A stretch of DNA of 64,000 bases from Flavobacterium succinicans LMG 10402 (GTDB lineage Bacteria > Bacteroidota > Bacteroidia > Flavobacteriales > Flavobacteriaceae), in assembly GCF_000611675.1 (NCBI RefSeq), contig NZ_JATV01000006.1, positions 62,001 to 126,000 of the forward strand, read 5' to 3'. The notes beneath the pieces were generated by a model. That model was not told the origin of the DNA. It was given only the letters and a program-made list of their open reading frames with translations, and ran no database searches. The position numbers and the translations under genes were made by a program. Below, piece by piece: positions 25,065 to 33,879 of the stretch (within the stretch, counting starts at the first letter, position 1; every line of letters begins with the position of its first letter).

Positions 25065-25520
25065 TTAATTTATATAGAGTGTCTCCTTGGTCAAATAGGA
25101 TTTTCCTTCATACTGCCATTCCATATTGATATCCCAACTTCCACCTACCAAATTGGTTTTAGGAATATGAACAGTAGACTCGGTTAGGTCTAATTTCACT
25201 TGAAAATCAAGTTTTTTATTAGACGGACGATATAACGATACGGTTCCCTTGATTTTTTTAGGAACAAAGTTGGCCGGAAAGGTGATGGTTACTTCTTGAT
25301 CCAATTGTGTAACCTTGGGTTTTGTAGCTAAATCTTGGGCATTTTGAACCCTTTGCATCTCCTCTTGATAATGAATATCATGCTTATAATATTCCTCGAC
25401 CACCAAATCGTTATCATATTTGGAATCCGATTGTACTTTTACCACAAAATAGAGAATAAAAGTAATAAACAAAGCAAAAGCAATCACAATATATGTTCCC
25501 CAGTTGAATTTTAATTTCAT
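25065..25520 (-). CDS. ccoH: CcoH/FixH-family cbb3 oxidase assembly protein
   Basis: A 151-residue protein with one N-terminal membrane helix (about 9-28, TYIVIAFALFITFILYFVV) and a periplasmic beta domain, the plan of FixH/CcoH. Conserved-looking core: YKHDIHYQEEM (about 43-53) after the membrane segment and the C-terminal WDINMEWQYEG. CcoH stays attached to the cbb3 complex and helps assembly. It sits 28 bases downstream of ccoG, as in most cco clusters. Confidence 0.85.
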   Translation of the reverse strand: MKLKFNWGTYIVIAFALFITFILYFVVKVQSDSKYDNDLVVEEYYKHDIHYQEEMQRVQNAQDLATKPKVTQLDQEVTITFPANFVPKKIKGTVSLYRPSNKKLDFQVKLDLTESTVHIPKTNLVGGSWDINMEWQYEGKSYLTKETLYIN

Positions 25521-25548
25521 ATTTTTTTTTTAAAAAAAGAATAATACT

Positions 25549-26967
25549 TTAATCGAAACTTCTTGGCCCCAAGAAATTAGTTGCCGTTGTTTGAATCAAT
25601 TCGTCGGCTTCATATACTTCAATTTCAATAGTAGTTTTATCACTTTCTAGCAAATATTTATTGATTTCGATAAATAAAGTACCACTTGTCAAACCTTGTC
25701 TAGGAACAGTTAACTGATTCTTACCCACAATTTTCAAAGTACCTTTGATCTCTTTTAATTTAAAATGAACATTTTTAATTTCATTATTAGATTTGTTAAT
25801 CACTTTAAAGGTGTAAACATTACTAATATTTTCACCTTTATGCTGGAACAATTGTCCTGGTAATCTTAAAATTGAAGTTTCTACTTCGGAGCGCAAAAAC
25901 AAAAGTCCCGAAAGAATTCCCATCAAAATCAACAATACGGCGCTGTACCCTTTCATACGCGCTGTAAACTTGAATTTTTCGTTTTTCTCAATTTCATCTT
26001 CAGAGGCATAGCGAATTAAGCCTTTTGGTAATCCCACACCTTCCATAATGGTATCACATTCATCGATACAAGCCGTACAATTAATACATTCTAATTGTGT
26101 TCCATTTCGAATATCTATACCGGTTGGACAAACATGTACGCATTGTTTGCAATCTATACAATCTCCTTTTCCTGTTTCGGCTCGATTTTCTTGTTTATTG
26201 AATTTTGCTCGTCCTATTTCTTTTTCGCCACGAACAAAATCATAAGCAACATTAATAGATTTATTATCAAGTAAAACGCCTTGCAAACGTCCATACGGGC
26301 AAGCAATTATGCACACTTGTTCTCTAAACCAAGCAAACACAAAATAAAAAACTCCAGTAAAAATAAATAAAGAAATTAAAGTACTGATGTGGTTTTTCGG
26401 TCCTTCTTCGATCATTTTAAACAACACATCACTACCAATTAAGTAGGCTAAAAATACATTCGCAATAAAAAAAGAGATGACCAAGAAAAGAGACCATTTA
26501 ATTCCTTTTTTTCGAATTTTCTCCGAATCCCATTTTTGTTTGTCCAATCTAATTTGTGCTCCTCTATCTCCTTCGATCCAATATTCAATACGTCTGAAAA
26601 CCATTTCTAAGAAAATGGTTTGAGGGCAAATCCAACCACAAAAAATACGCCCAAAAATTACAGTGAATAGAATTACAAACACTACCCCAACAATCATGAA
26701 CAGAACAAACAAATAAAAATCTTGAGGCCAAAATGGAAAACTAAAAATAGAAAAACGACGTTCCAAAACATTGAACATCATGAATTGGTTTCCATTAATT
26801 TTGATAAATGGACTAGCCACAAGGATGATGAGTAAAATATAACTCACCCATTTGCGGTAGTCATAGAACTTACCACTAGGTTTTTTGGGATAAATATATT
26901 TTCTATTGCCTTCTTGATCAATAGTCGCAATACTGTCTCTAAAGGAGTCATCAGGTAAAACAGCCAT
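25549..26967 (-). CDS. ccoG: Cytochrome c oxidase accessory protein CcoG (FixG)
   Basis: A 472-residue membrane protein with about five membrane segments, a CGWICP motif in the second loop, and two 4Fe-4S clusters of ferredoxin type (CIDCKQCVHVCP and CINCTACIDECD). An Ig-like FixG C-terminal domain follows (about 360-470). CcoG is reported to act in copper reduction for cbb3 oxidase assembly. It is separated from ccoP by a perfect 13-bp hairpin, so the assembly genes may be expressed at a different level from the structural genes. Confidence 0.93.
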   Translation of the reverse strand: MAVLPDDSFRDSIATIDQEGNRKYIYPKKPSGKFYDYRKWVSYILLIILVASPFIKINGNQFMMFNVLERRFSIFSFPFWPQDFYLFVLFMIVGVVFVILFTVIFGRIFCGWICPQTIFLEMVFRRIEYWIEGDRGAQIRLDKQKWDSEKIRKKGIKWSLFLVISFFIANVFLAYLIGSDVLFKMIEEGPKNHISTLISLFIFTGVFYFVFAWFREQVCIIACPYGRLQGVLLDNKSINVAYDFVRGEKEIGRAKFNKQENRAETGKGDCIDCKQCVHVCPTGIDIRNGTQLECINCTACIDECDTIMEGVGLPKGLIRYASEDEIEKNEKFKFTARMKGYSAVLLILMGILSGLLFLRSEVETSILRLPGQLFQHKGENISNVYTFKVINKSNNEIKNVHFKLKEIKGTLKIVGKNQLTVPRQGLTSGTLFIEINKYLLESDKTTIEIEVYEADELIQTTATNFLGPRSFD

Positions 26968-27006
26968 AGCTAATTTTTTAAAACTTATTAAAACTTATTA
27001 AAACAA

Positions 27007-27035
27007 CTGTGTCAAAGTAAGATACTTTGACACAG
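27007..27035 (-). terminator. Perfect hairpin between ccoP and ccoG
   Basis: CTGTGTCAAAGTA and TACTTTGACACAG are exact complements around a 3-base loop. On the minus strand it follows the ccoP stop and is not followed by a clean T tract but by two TTTTAATAAG repeats (26984-27003). It may act as a partial terminator or as a 3' RNA-stabilising stem. Confidence 0.7.
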
Positions 27036-27059
27036 GGTATAGAATAGGACAGAAACTAT

Positions 27060-27995
27060 TTATTGAGCAGCCGTAGTATCTACAGCAGGAGCAGCAGAAG
27101 CTTCGTTTTTTGAAGCTGCATCATCTACCCATATTTCACCTTCAGGCGCTTTGGCATCTTTTGGATTACTTCCTTTCAAGGACAAAATGTAGCTCGCTAC
27201 TTTTTGCATTTCTTTCGGTTTTAAAGTACCTTTCCAAGAGATCATTCCTTTACCGTCACGACCACCATTCATAATAGTATGAAAAACGTTTTTGATCCCT
27301 CCGCCCAAAATCCATTGTTCATCAGTAAGGTTGGGGCCAATTTGTCCTCCGGCATCGGCACGGTGACAAGCAGCGCAGTTGGTTGTAAAAATTTCTTTCC
27401 CAATGGCTAATTCAGCTGGATCAGTTAACAAAGTAACCGTTTTCTCATCCATCAAATCTGGGGCCGTTTTCATGTATTCCGCTATTTCAATTTTGGCTTG
27501 CGCAATATCATTTTTTAATTCCATTTCTTGATCTGGTGCACCAAGAATTTCAAAACGAACCAAATAAACCACTGCAAAAACAATACAAGCATAAAACAAA
27601 TAAACCCACCATGGCGGCAAACTATTGTCTAACTCGCGAATACCATCATAATCATGATCCAAAAGCAACTCGCCTTCTTTTTCAATTGGAGTTGATTTGG
27701 TTAATTTTTTCATGATATTTTTATACCAATCACTTTCACCAAAACTTAACGAAGTCGCTTCCTCTAATTTGGCTTTCTGTTCGTCAGTTAACAAATGATA
27801 GGTAATTGTATCAATAGCACTTATGGTCACCTCAATCGCGATTAGCAGAAAAAGAAAAACAAATAAGAATAAAGATACCATTGGGAACTTTATAAACGCA
27901 GGACGATCTCCTGAGTCAATAAAATACTCCATTGCGCCAAATACGGCAAAGAAAATAAGGGGAACCCTAACGTATACTGGAATTAATTTTTTCAT
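27060..27995 (-). CDS. ccoP: cbb3 oxidase subunit CcoP with one heme-binding domain
   Basis: A 311-residue subunit that brings electrons to the oxidase. Seen: two N-terminal hydrophobic segments (about 9-25 and 38-60), a charged linker, the CcoP-type helix preceded by DNSLPPWWVYLF (about 123-150), and one class I cytochrome c domain with CAACH (about 208-212) and distal M (GMISW). Proteobacterial CcoP has two CxxCH motifs; here only one is present. The C-terminus is alanine-rich. It follows ccoQ by 18 bases. Confidence 0.9.
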   Translation of the reverse strand: MKKLIPVYVRVPLIFFAVFGAMEYFIDSGDRPAFIKFPMVSLFLFVFLFLLIAIEVTISAIDTITYHLLTDEQKAKLEEATSLSFGESDWYKNIMKKLTKSTPIEKEGELLLDHDYDGIRELDNSLPPWWVYLFYACIVFAVVYLVRFEILGAPDQEMELKNDIAQAKIEIAEYMKTAPDLMDEKTVTLLTDPAELAIGKEIFTTNCAACHRADAGGQIGPNLTDEQWILGGGIKNVFHTIMNGGRDGKGMISWKGTLKPKEMQKVASYILSLKGSNPKDAKAPEGEIWVDDAASKNEASAAPAVDTTAAQ

Positions 27996-28013
27996 TTTTT
28001 AAAGCTTTAAAAA

Positions 28014-28193
28014 TTATAAAGTAAGATTATCTTCTAAAGGGATGTTGCTCATTTCTTGAATGGTCTCTTTTTGATAAGAGAATACCCAAATGGCTAATCC
28101 AACAAAAAAGAAAAAGAAAATCAATAGAGAAAGGATGGGATAAATTTCGATCCCAACGATGGTCTCCATATTGTGTTTAATTTGTTCAAACAT
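28014..28193 (-). CDS. ccoQ: CcoQ-like small cbb3 oxidase subunit
   Basis: A 59-residue gene between ccoNO and ccoP. The protein begins MFEQIKHNMETIVG, has one membrane helix (about 19-40, PILSLLIFFFFFVGLAIWVF) and a short polar tail ending LEDNLTL. Position, size and single helix are those of CcoQ/FixQ, which stabilises the oxidase. Spacing is tight: 8 bases after the ccoNO stop and 18 before the ccoP start. Confidence 0.82.
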   Translation of the reverse strand: MFEQIKHNMETIVGIEIYPILSLLIFFFFFVGLAIWVFSYQKETIQEMSNIPLEDNLTL

Positions 28194-28201
28194 AACCGAC
28201 T

Positions 28202-30385
28202 TTATTTAGATTCTTTTACTTTAATATCTGTACCTAGACGTTGCATGTATGCAATTAGGGCTATAATTTCTCTCTCGTTCATCGGAACAAATTTTTCACC
28301 TCTTGCTGCAGCTTTCTTTTTACTTTCTTCATAACTTTTTACAAAGTCAGGATCGTTTTTCAAGCTTTCCTCAATTTTTAAGGCTTGAGCTCTTAAATCT
28401 TTTTGACCGTTAGCAATCTGTTCTTCGGTGTAAGGAACACCTAAAGTAACCATTGCTTTCATCTTTTTTTCTAACATAGAAACATCCATGGCTTCATTGT
28501 CAAACAACCATTTGTAACTTGGCATGATAGAACCTGCAGAAATACTCTGTGGATTCCAGAAATGATTAAAGTGCCAGTTGTCATTGTATTTTTGCCCCAC
28601 ACGTTGTAAATCTGGACCTGTACGTTTGGATCCCCAAAGGAATGGATGATCGTAAACAAATTCACCCGCTTTGGCTTGAGGTCCGTAACGCTCTACCTCG
28701 CTTCTAAACGGTCTCACCGATTGAGAGTGACATCCCACACATCCTTCACGAATATATAAGTCACGCCCTTCTAATTCAAGTGGAGAATAAGGCTTAACAC
28801 TTGCAATGGTAGGAATATTAGATTTGACCATTATCGTAGGAACAATTTGGATAATTCCACCAATTAAAATCGCTACTGTAGCTAAAATTGCCATTTGTAT
28901 TGGTCTTCTTTCTAACCAAGTATGGTATTTTTCACCTTTAATTCGTTTGGTGCTAATTTCTTTTAAGGCAGGTGCTTCGGCTAACTCATCTTCGATAGCA
29001 TCACTGTTTCTAACGGTTTGTACAATATTGTACACCAACACCAACATTCCTGTTAAATATAACGTTCCACCAACAGCTCTCATCCAATACATTGGCATGA
29101 TTTGAGTCACTGTTTCTAAGAAGTTTCCGTAAGTTAATGTACCATCAGGATTGAACTGCTTCCACATTGAAGCTTGCAAGAAACCTGCAACATACATTGG
29201 TAAAGCGTAAAGAATAATTCCTAAAGTACCAATCCAAAAGTGGAAATTAGCCAATTTAGTGGAGTATAAAGTGCCTTTTGACATTCTTGGGATTAACCAA
29301 TAAATAATACCAAAAGCCATAAATCCGTTCCAAGCTAATGCTCCTACGTGAACGTGAGCAATAATCCAATCCGTATAGTGCGCAATAGCGTTTACATTTT
29401 TCAAAGACAACATAGGTCCTTCAAAAGTTGCCATACCGTAACCTGTCATGGCTACCACAAAGAATTTCAACACAGGCTCTACTCTAACTTTGTCCCAAAC
29501 ACCTCTTAAGGTTAACAATCCATTGATCATACCTCCCCAAGATGGAGCGATCAACATCACTGAGAAAACTACACCTAAGTTTTGTGCCCAAGTAGGTAAT
29601 GCAGAATATAACAAGTGGTGAGGACCAGCCCAGATGTATAAGAAAATCAAAGACCAAAAGTGAATAATAGATAAACGGTAAGAATATACCGGACGATTGG
29701 CTACTTTAGGTACAAAATAGTACATTAAACCTAAGAAAGGAGTGGTCAAGAAAAAAGCAACCGCATTATGACCATACCACCACTGCACTAAAGCATCTTG
29801 AACCCCTGCATACACAGAATAACTTTTCATGGCCGAAATAGGCAATTCTAAACTATTGAAAATATGCAATACTGCTACTGTAATGAAAGTCGCTAGATAA
29901 AACCAAATTGCAACATATAAGTGACGCTCACGTCTTTTAAGCATGGTTCCAATCATGTTGATACCAAAAACAACCCAAATCAACGCAATCGCAATGTCAA
30001 TAGGCCATTCAAGCTCTGCATACTCCTTGGAGGAAGTATACCCTAGAGGCAATGAAATTGCAGCAGCAACAATAATTAATTGCCAACCCCAAAAATTAAG
30101 GTTACTCAAGAAATCACTGAACATTCTTGCTTTTAATAATCGCTGTAAAGAATAATACACCCCAGCAAACATTGCGTTTCCTACAAAGGCAAAAATAACA
30201 GCGTTGGTGTGTAAAGGTCTCAATCTACCAAAACTTAACCAAGATATTCCATCGGTAATGTTTGGAAAAAGAAACATTATAGCCAAAATAAGACCTACAA
30301 GCATACCTACTACACCAAAGACGATGGTGGCGTAAATAAACTTCTTTACAATTTTGTTGTCGTAATAAAATTGTTGCATCTCCAT
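28202..30385 (-). CDS. ccoNO: cbb3-type cytochrome c oxidase, fused subunits I and II (CcoN-CcoO)
   Basis: A 727-residue fusion typical of Bacteroidota. Residues 1 to about 470 are the 12-helix catalytic subunit CcoN, with histidines for heme b and the heme b3-CuB site in RPLHTNAV, WWYGHNAVAFF and HVHVGALAWNG. A linker and one membrane helix (about 490-515) lead to the CcoO domain with the heme c site CVGCH (549-553) and an axial methionine, probably in SIMPSYKW. The terminal oxidase reduces oxygen with high affinity at low oxygen. It lies 7 bases after ccoS. Confidence 0.97.
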   Translation of the reverse strand: MEMQQFYYDNKIVKKFIYATIVFGVVGMLVGLILAIMFLFPNITDGISWLSFGRLRPLHTNAVIFAFVGNAMFAGVYYSLQRLLKARMFSDFLSNLNFWGWQLIIVAAAISLPLGYTSSKEYAELEWPIDIAIALIWVVFGINMIGTMLKRRERHLYVAIWFYLATFITVAVLHIFNSLELPISAMKSYSVYAGVQDALVQWWYGHNAVAFFLTTPFLGLMYYFVPKVANRPVYSYRLSIIHFWSLIFLYIWAGPHHLLYSALPTWAQNLGVVFSVMLIAPSWGGMINGLLTLRGVWDKVRVEPVLKFFVVAMTGYGMATFEGPMLSLKNVNAIAHYTDWIIAHVHVGALAWNGFMAFGIIYWLIPRMSKGTLYSTKLANFHFWIGTLGIILYALPMYVAGFLQASMWKQFNPDGTLTYGNFLETVTQIMPMYWMRAVGGTLYLTGMLVLVYNIVQTVRNSDAIEDELAEAPALKEISTKRIKGEKYHTWLERRPIQMAILATVAILIGGIIQIVPTIMVKSNIPTIASVKPYSPLELEGRDLYIREGCVGCHSQSVRPFRSEVERYGPQAKAGEFVYDHPFLWGSKRTGPDLQRVGQKYNDNWHFNHFWNPQSISAGSIMPSYKWLFDNEAMDVSMLEKKMKAMVTLGVPYTEEQIANGQKDLRAQALKIEESLKNDPDFVKSYEESKKKAAARGEKFVPMNEREIIALIAYMQRLGTDIKVKESK

Positions 30386-30392
30386 AATTAAA

Positions 30393-30578
30393 TTAGTTTT
30401 CTTTTATTATTGTTGTTGATTTTTTAGTTTTTTTAGCAAGCTCATCGTCAAAAAGCATGCGAACCGACGGGGTATAATCATCATCATATTGCCCAGATCG
30501 AACGGCAATTACAAAGGCAATAAAGAACCCTATTGCTACGAAAATACTGATCGAAATTAAAAGGTAAATCACACTCAT
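30393..30578 (-). CDS. ccoS: cbb3 oxidase maturation protein CcoS
   Basis: A 61-residue protein with one membrane helix (about 3-25, VIYLLISISIFVAIGFFIAF) and the conserved QYDDDYTPSVRMLFDD tail (about 31-46) of the CcoS family, which is needed for cofactor insertion into CcoN. It is the first gene of the ccoS-NO-Q-P transcript, directly behind an FNR-type promoter. Confidence 0.92.
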   Translation of the reverse strand: MSVIYLLISISIFVAIGFFIAFVIAVRSGQYDDDYTPSVRMLFDDELAKKTKKSTTIIKEN

Positions 30579-30597
30579 TTCACTCGTTTTAGTAAGA

Positions 30598-30641
30598 CAA
30601 AAATAGTTTTAAGAATAATTTCAAAATATGATTTTTATCAT
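30598..30641 (-). promoter_or_regulatory. ccoS-NO-Q-P promoter with FNR-type operator
   Basis: Palindrome ATGAT-N4-ATCAT at 30628-30641, then 22 bp, then the -7 element, which reads TATTTTTG on the minus strand (30598-30605). The A/T extension makes the palindrome AATATGAT...ATCATATT. A TTG lies 16 bp before the -7 element. Predicted +1 is near 30593. Confidence 0.7.
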
Positions 30642-30698
30642 ATTAAATCTACTTTTGTTAAAATTATGCAAAAAAAACCAATTGTAGCTTTTAATAAT

Positions 30699-33074
30699 TT
30701 ATTTTTTTCGTGAATAATAATTACTCATCACCGTTACAAAACTTACTATTGTAATGGTACTCAATGGCATAATTATTGCCGCAACCAAAGGCAAAAGATT
30801 TCCTGTGATAGCAAATGAAAGCCCTACAACATTATAAAGTAGTGACAACACAAAGCTCATTTTAATGGTTTTTATCGCGTCTTTGGATAAATTCAAAAAG
30901 TACTTCAATTTAAAAAACTCTGAGGCATCCAATATAGCATCGCAAGCAGGTGAGAAAACATTAACATTTTCAGAAATAGATATGCCAACGTTGCTTTGCG
31001 CTAAGGCCCCAGCATCATTCAAACCATCACCTACCATCATCACGTTTTTGCCTTGCTCTTGCAATTGTTTGATGTATGCTAGCTTTTGATCAGGTTTTTG
31101 ATTAAAAACAAAGGTGACATCTTTTGGAAGCATTTTTTCTAAAACGGGACGCTCACCTTCATTATCTCCTGAAAGAATTTTTATTTCATAGTTTTCATGT
31201 AACAATTGAAATAGACTTTCTAAACCTTCTCTATATTCATTATTAAACACAAAATATCCACTATATGCATCGTTTATAGCAATATGCACCGTGGTTTGTT
31301 GCAATCCATCTTCTAGTTGTACTCCAACAAAAGAAGCGGAGCCTAACACCACTTTTTTATCTGCCAAAGTGGCTTCAATTCCTTTTCCTGGAATTTCGTT
31401 AAAATGCGTAACTTTTACCCTTGATAACTCTGGCAAATAATCATACAACATTCTACTCAAAGGATGATTCGATGCTCGTAAAACACTTTTGATCAAAATG
31501 GTTTCCTCTTCATTCAATGCTTTACCAATATAAGAAATATTTGATTTTTTATTGGTCGTTATGGTTCCTGTTTTGTCAAAAACAATCGTATCAACCTTAG
31601 CCAATTGTTCAATAACTAAAGCGTTCTTCAGATAAAATTTTTGTTTTCCCATAATGCGCAATACATTACCCATGGTGAAAGGAGCCGTAAGTGCCAAGGC
31701 GCAAGGACAAGCTACGATAAGTACAGCAGTAAAAACATTAAATGCAGTATTGGCACTAAAAAAAATCCAGTATCCAAACCCAGCAAAAGCAATTAGCAAT
31801 AAAATTGGGGTAAAATAACGCGAAATGGCATCGGTAATTGTTTTGTGTTTTTGCTCTACATTCTTCTGAAAAACATCATTACTCCATAGCTGCGTTAAAT
31901 AGCTTTGTGAAACCGAATGCAACACCTCCATTTCGATTACTTTTCCAATTTGTTTACCGCCAGCGAATACTTTATCGCCAGATTTTTTTATAATTGGAAT
32001 TGCTTCACCGGTTACAAAACTATAGTCAATTTCGGCCGTTTCACTGATCAAAATTCCGTCTACAGGAATTAATTCTTGATTTCGAACCAATAACCTATTC
32101 CCTTTTTGAATATCATATACTGGAATACTCTCTTCGGTATTATCAGGATTAATTCTGGTAATCGCAATAGGAAAATAGGATTTAAAATCGCGTTCAAAAC
32201 TTAAAAAACTATAGGTTTTGATTTGAAACATTTTACCTAAAAGCATAAAGAAAATCAAGCCACACAAACTATCAAAAAAACCAGAACCATAGTCCATTAT
32301 GATATCAAACGTACTTCGCACAAACATCACCACAATCCCCAGAGCAATAGGAATATCAATGTTAAGCATCTTCGAACGAATACTTTTGTAAGCCGAAACA
32401 TAATAACCACTAGCCGAATAAAAGAAACTAGGGAGTGAAAGCGCAAAAATCAACCAACGAAAAAAACCGCGATACTGGTCTAACCAATATTCTTCGACCT
32501 CAAAATACTCAGGAAACGAAAGCAACATAATGTTACCGAAACAAAAGAAGGCTACTCCTAATTTATAGGTCAAACTCCTATCAATCGTCTCTTTTCCAGC
32601 CGCATAATTTTCAAGACTAATGTAGGGCTCATAGCCAATAGAGCTCAATAAATGAACAATTGTTTTTATTGAAACTAGTTCGGGGTTGTAATTTATTCTT
32701 ACTTTTTTATCAGGAAAATTCACTGTTGAAGTATTGATACCCGGCTGTAAACGTTGCAGATTTTCTAAAATCCAAATACATGAACTACAATGGATATGCG
32801 GAATACTAAGCGTAATGATTTCGGTAGTCGCTTCTTGGAAATCGAGTAATTTATCAACAATAGCTTTATTATCTAAAAAATCATATTTTCCAGCAATATC
32901 TTGGGGTGTAGCGCCTGGTGATTGCTCGAAATCATAATAACAAGTGAGGTCGTTCGTACTAAATATTTCATAAACTGTTTTACAACCATTGCAGCAAAAC
33001 AATTTGTCATCAAAATGTATCTCCTCTGACTTTTCAATGTTTAAGCCACAATGAAAACAATTCTCTTTTCCCAT
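30699..33074 (-). CDS. ccoI: Copper-exporting P-type ATPase of the CcoI/FixI type
   Basis: A 791-residue P1B-type ATPase that delivers copper for the CuB centre of cbb3 oxidase. Seen: an N-terminal cysteine-rich metal-binding region (CFHCG, then CCNGC), an HMA domain with HCSSC in place of the usual GMTCxxC, eight membrane helices, the ion-path CPCALA, the phosphorylation site DKTGTIT, and the GDGLNDAGAL hinge. The N-terminal region is the expected FixI form. Its own promoter shares an FNR-type box with the regulator gene, and ccoS follows about 120 bases downstream behind a second box. Confidence 0.94.
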   Translation of the reverse strand: MGKENCFHCGLNIEKSEEIHFDDKLFCCNGCKTVYEIFSTNDLTCYYDFEQSPGATPQDIAGKYDFLDNKAIVDKLLDFQEATTEIITLSIPHIHCSSCIWILENLQRLQPGINTSTVNFPDKKVRINYNPELVSIKTIVHLLSSIGYEPYISLENYAAGKETIDRSLTYKLGVAFFCFGNIMLLSFPEYFEVEEYWLDQYRGFFRWLIFALSLPSFFYSASGYYVSAYKSIRSKMLNIDIPIALGIVVMFVRSTFDIIMDYGSGFFDSLCGLIFFMLLGKMFQIKTYSFLSFERDFKSYFPIAITRINPDNTEESIPVYDIQKGNRLLVRNQELIPVDGILISETAEIDYSFVTGEAIPIIKKSGDKVFAGGKQIGKVIEMEVLHSVSQSYLTQLWSNDVFQKNVEQKHKTITDAISRYFTPILLLIAFAGFGYWIFFSANTAFNVFTAVLIVACPCALALTAPFTMGNVLRIMGKQKFYLKNALVIEQLAKVDTIVFDKTGTITTNKKSNISYIGKALNEEETILIKSVLRASNHPLSRMLYDYLPELSRVKVTHFNEIPGKGIEATLADKKVVLGSASFVGVQLEDGLQQTTVHIAINDAYSGYFVFNNEYREGLESLFQLLHENYEIKILSGDNEGERPVLEKMLPKDVTFVFNQKPDQKLAYIKQLQEQGKNVMMVGDGLNDAGALAQSNVGISISENVNVFSPACDAILDASEFFKLKYFLNLSKDAIKTIKMSFVLSLLYNVVGLSFAITGNLLPLVAAIIMPLSTITIVSFVTVMSNYYSRKK

Positions 33075-33100
33075 AATAAATTTTTCCTGTTAAAGTAGAG

Positions 33101-33144
33101 CAAATATTACCATTTGATCCTCTCAAAAATATGATATTTGTCAT
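33101..33144 (-). promoter_or_regulatory. ccoI promoter and shared FNR-type operator
   Basis: Palindrome ATGAT-ATTT-GTCAT at 33131-33144 (one base from perfect). On the minus strand, 22 bp separate it from AATATTTG (33101-33108), a -7 element with one mismatch. Toward the regulator gene on the plus strand the box is only 9 bp from the -7 element at 33154, where binding would be expected to hinder RNA polymerase; possible autorepression is inference. Confidence 0.6.
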
Positions 33145-33153
33145 AAATTTGAT

Positions 33154-33161
33154 TATTTTTG
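33154..33161 (+). promoter_or_regulatory. -7 element of the FNR-like regulator gene
   Basis: TATTTTTG matches TAnnTTTG. The predicted +1 is near 33166, 18 bases before the ATG. Confidence 0.5.
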
Positions 33162-33183
33162 CCGAAAAATATACCTGTCGCAA

Positions 33184-33864
33184 ATGAGTAAATGTGAGCA
33201 ATGCATTGTTCGTGAATTTAGTGCTTTAAAAGCATTAAACAAAGATGAATTATTAAAGATAGCCAGTTGTAAAACTTCGTACACTATAAAGAAAGGCGAA
33301 CCTATTTTTGAAGAAGGTGATACTGTTAATGGTGTGTATTGCATTAAAGATGGTTATTGCAAACTATCAAAACTCAGTACTAATGGAAAAGATCAAATTG
33401 TAAAATTAGTAAAAGCAGGAGAACTATTAGGACAGCGATCTATGGTAAGCGACGAGCCAGCCAATCTTACTGCCATAGCTATTGAGGACATGGAGGTATG
33501 TTTTATTCCTAAAACAGAGATTCTTGGTTTTTTCAATACCAACAATCAATTTTCATTAAGCTTAATGAAATCGGTTTGTGGTGACTTGAAAGATTCAGAT
33601 ATGCACGTAGTTTCGATGGCTCAAAAAACAGTCAAAAATCGTTTGGCAGAAACCTTAATTTATTTGCAAGAAACATTTGGCACCAATCCTGACAAAACAC
33701 TAAAAATACAACTGTCTCGAGAAGAATTAGCCGGGATGATTGGAACCGCAACCGAAAGTTGTATCCGAATTTTATCTGAATTCAATAAAAATGGTACAAT
33801 AGAATTGGTCGGTAAAAAAATTGCCGTTAAAGATTTGAATCAACTTAAAAAAATAGCAGAATAA
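33184..33864 (+). CDS. CRP/FNR-family regulator, FNR-like
   Basis: A 226-residue regulator: cyclic-nucleotide-binding-type beta-roll (about 20-130), dimer helix (about 132-160) and winged helix (about 165-226). Aligned without gaps to E. coli FNR as I remember it, C4 and C7 match C20 and C23, and C106 matches C122; the distance from the LN pair at 18-19 to C106 is the same as in FNR. The position of C29 is S13. In the recognition helix (TATESCIRIL) E191 and R195 match E209 and R213, while S212 is I194. An oxygen-sensing [4Fe-4S] cluster is therefore likely but not certain. It probably controls hemN, the cco genes and the PAS gene. The stop codon lies in a terminator loop. Confidence 0.87.
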   Translation: MSKCEQCIVREFSALKALNKDELLKIASCKTSYTIKKGEPIFEEGDTVNGVYCIKDGYCKLSKLSTNGKDQIVKLVKAGELLGQRSMVSDEPANLTAIAIEDMEVCFIPKTEILGFFNTNNQFSLSLMKSVCGDLKDSDMHVVSMAQKTVKNRLAETLIYLQETFGTNPDKTLKIQLSREELAGMIGTATESCIRILSEFNKNGTIELVGKKIAVKDLNQLKKIAE

Positions 33865-33879
33865 CTGCTATTTTTTTTT
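33849..33879. terminator. Bidirectional terminator holding both stop codons
   Basis: AAAAATAGCAG and CTGCTATTTTT form an 11-bp stem around AATAA, which contains the regulator's TAA. The permease stop codon (minus strand, 33868-33870) lies in the other arm. T and A tracts flank it. Confidence 0.85.
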
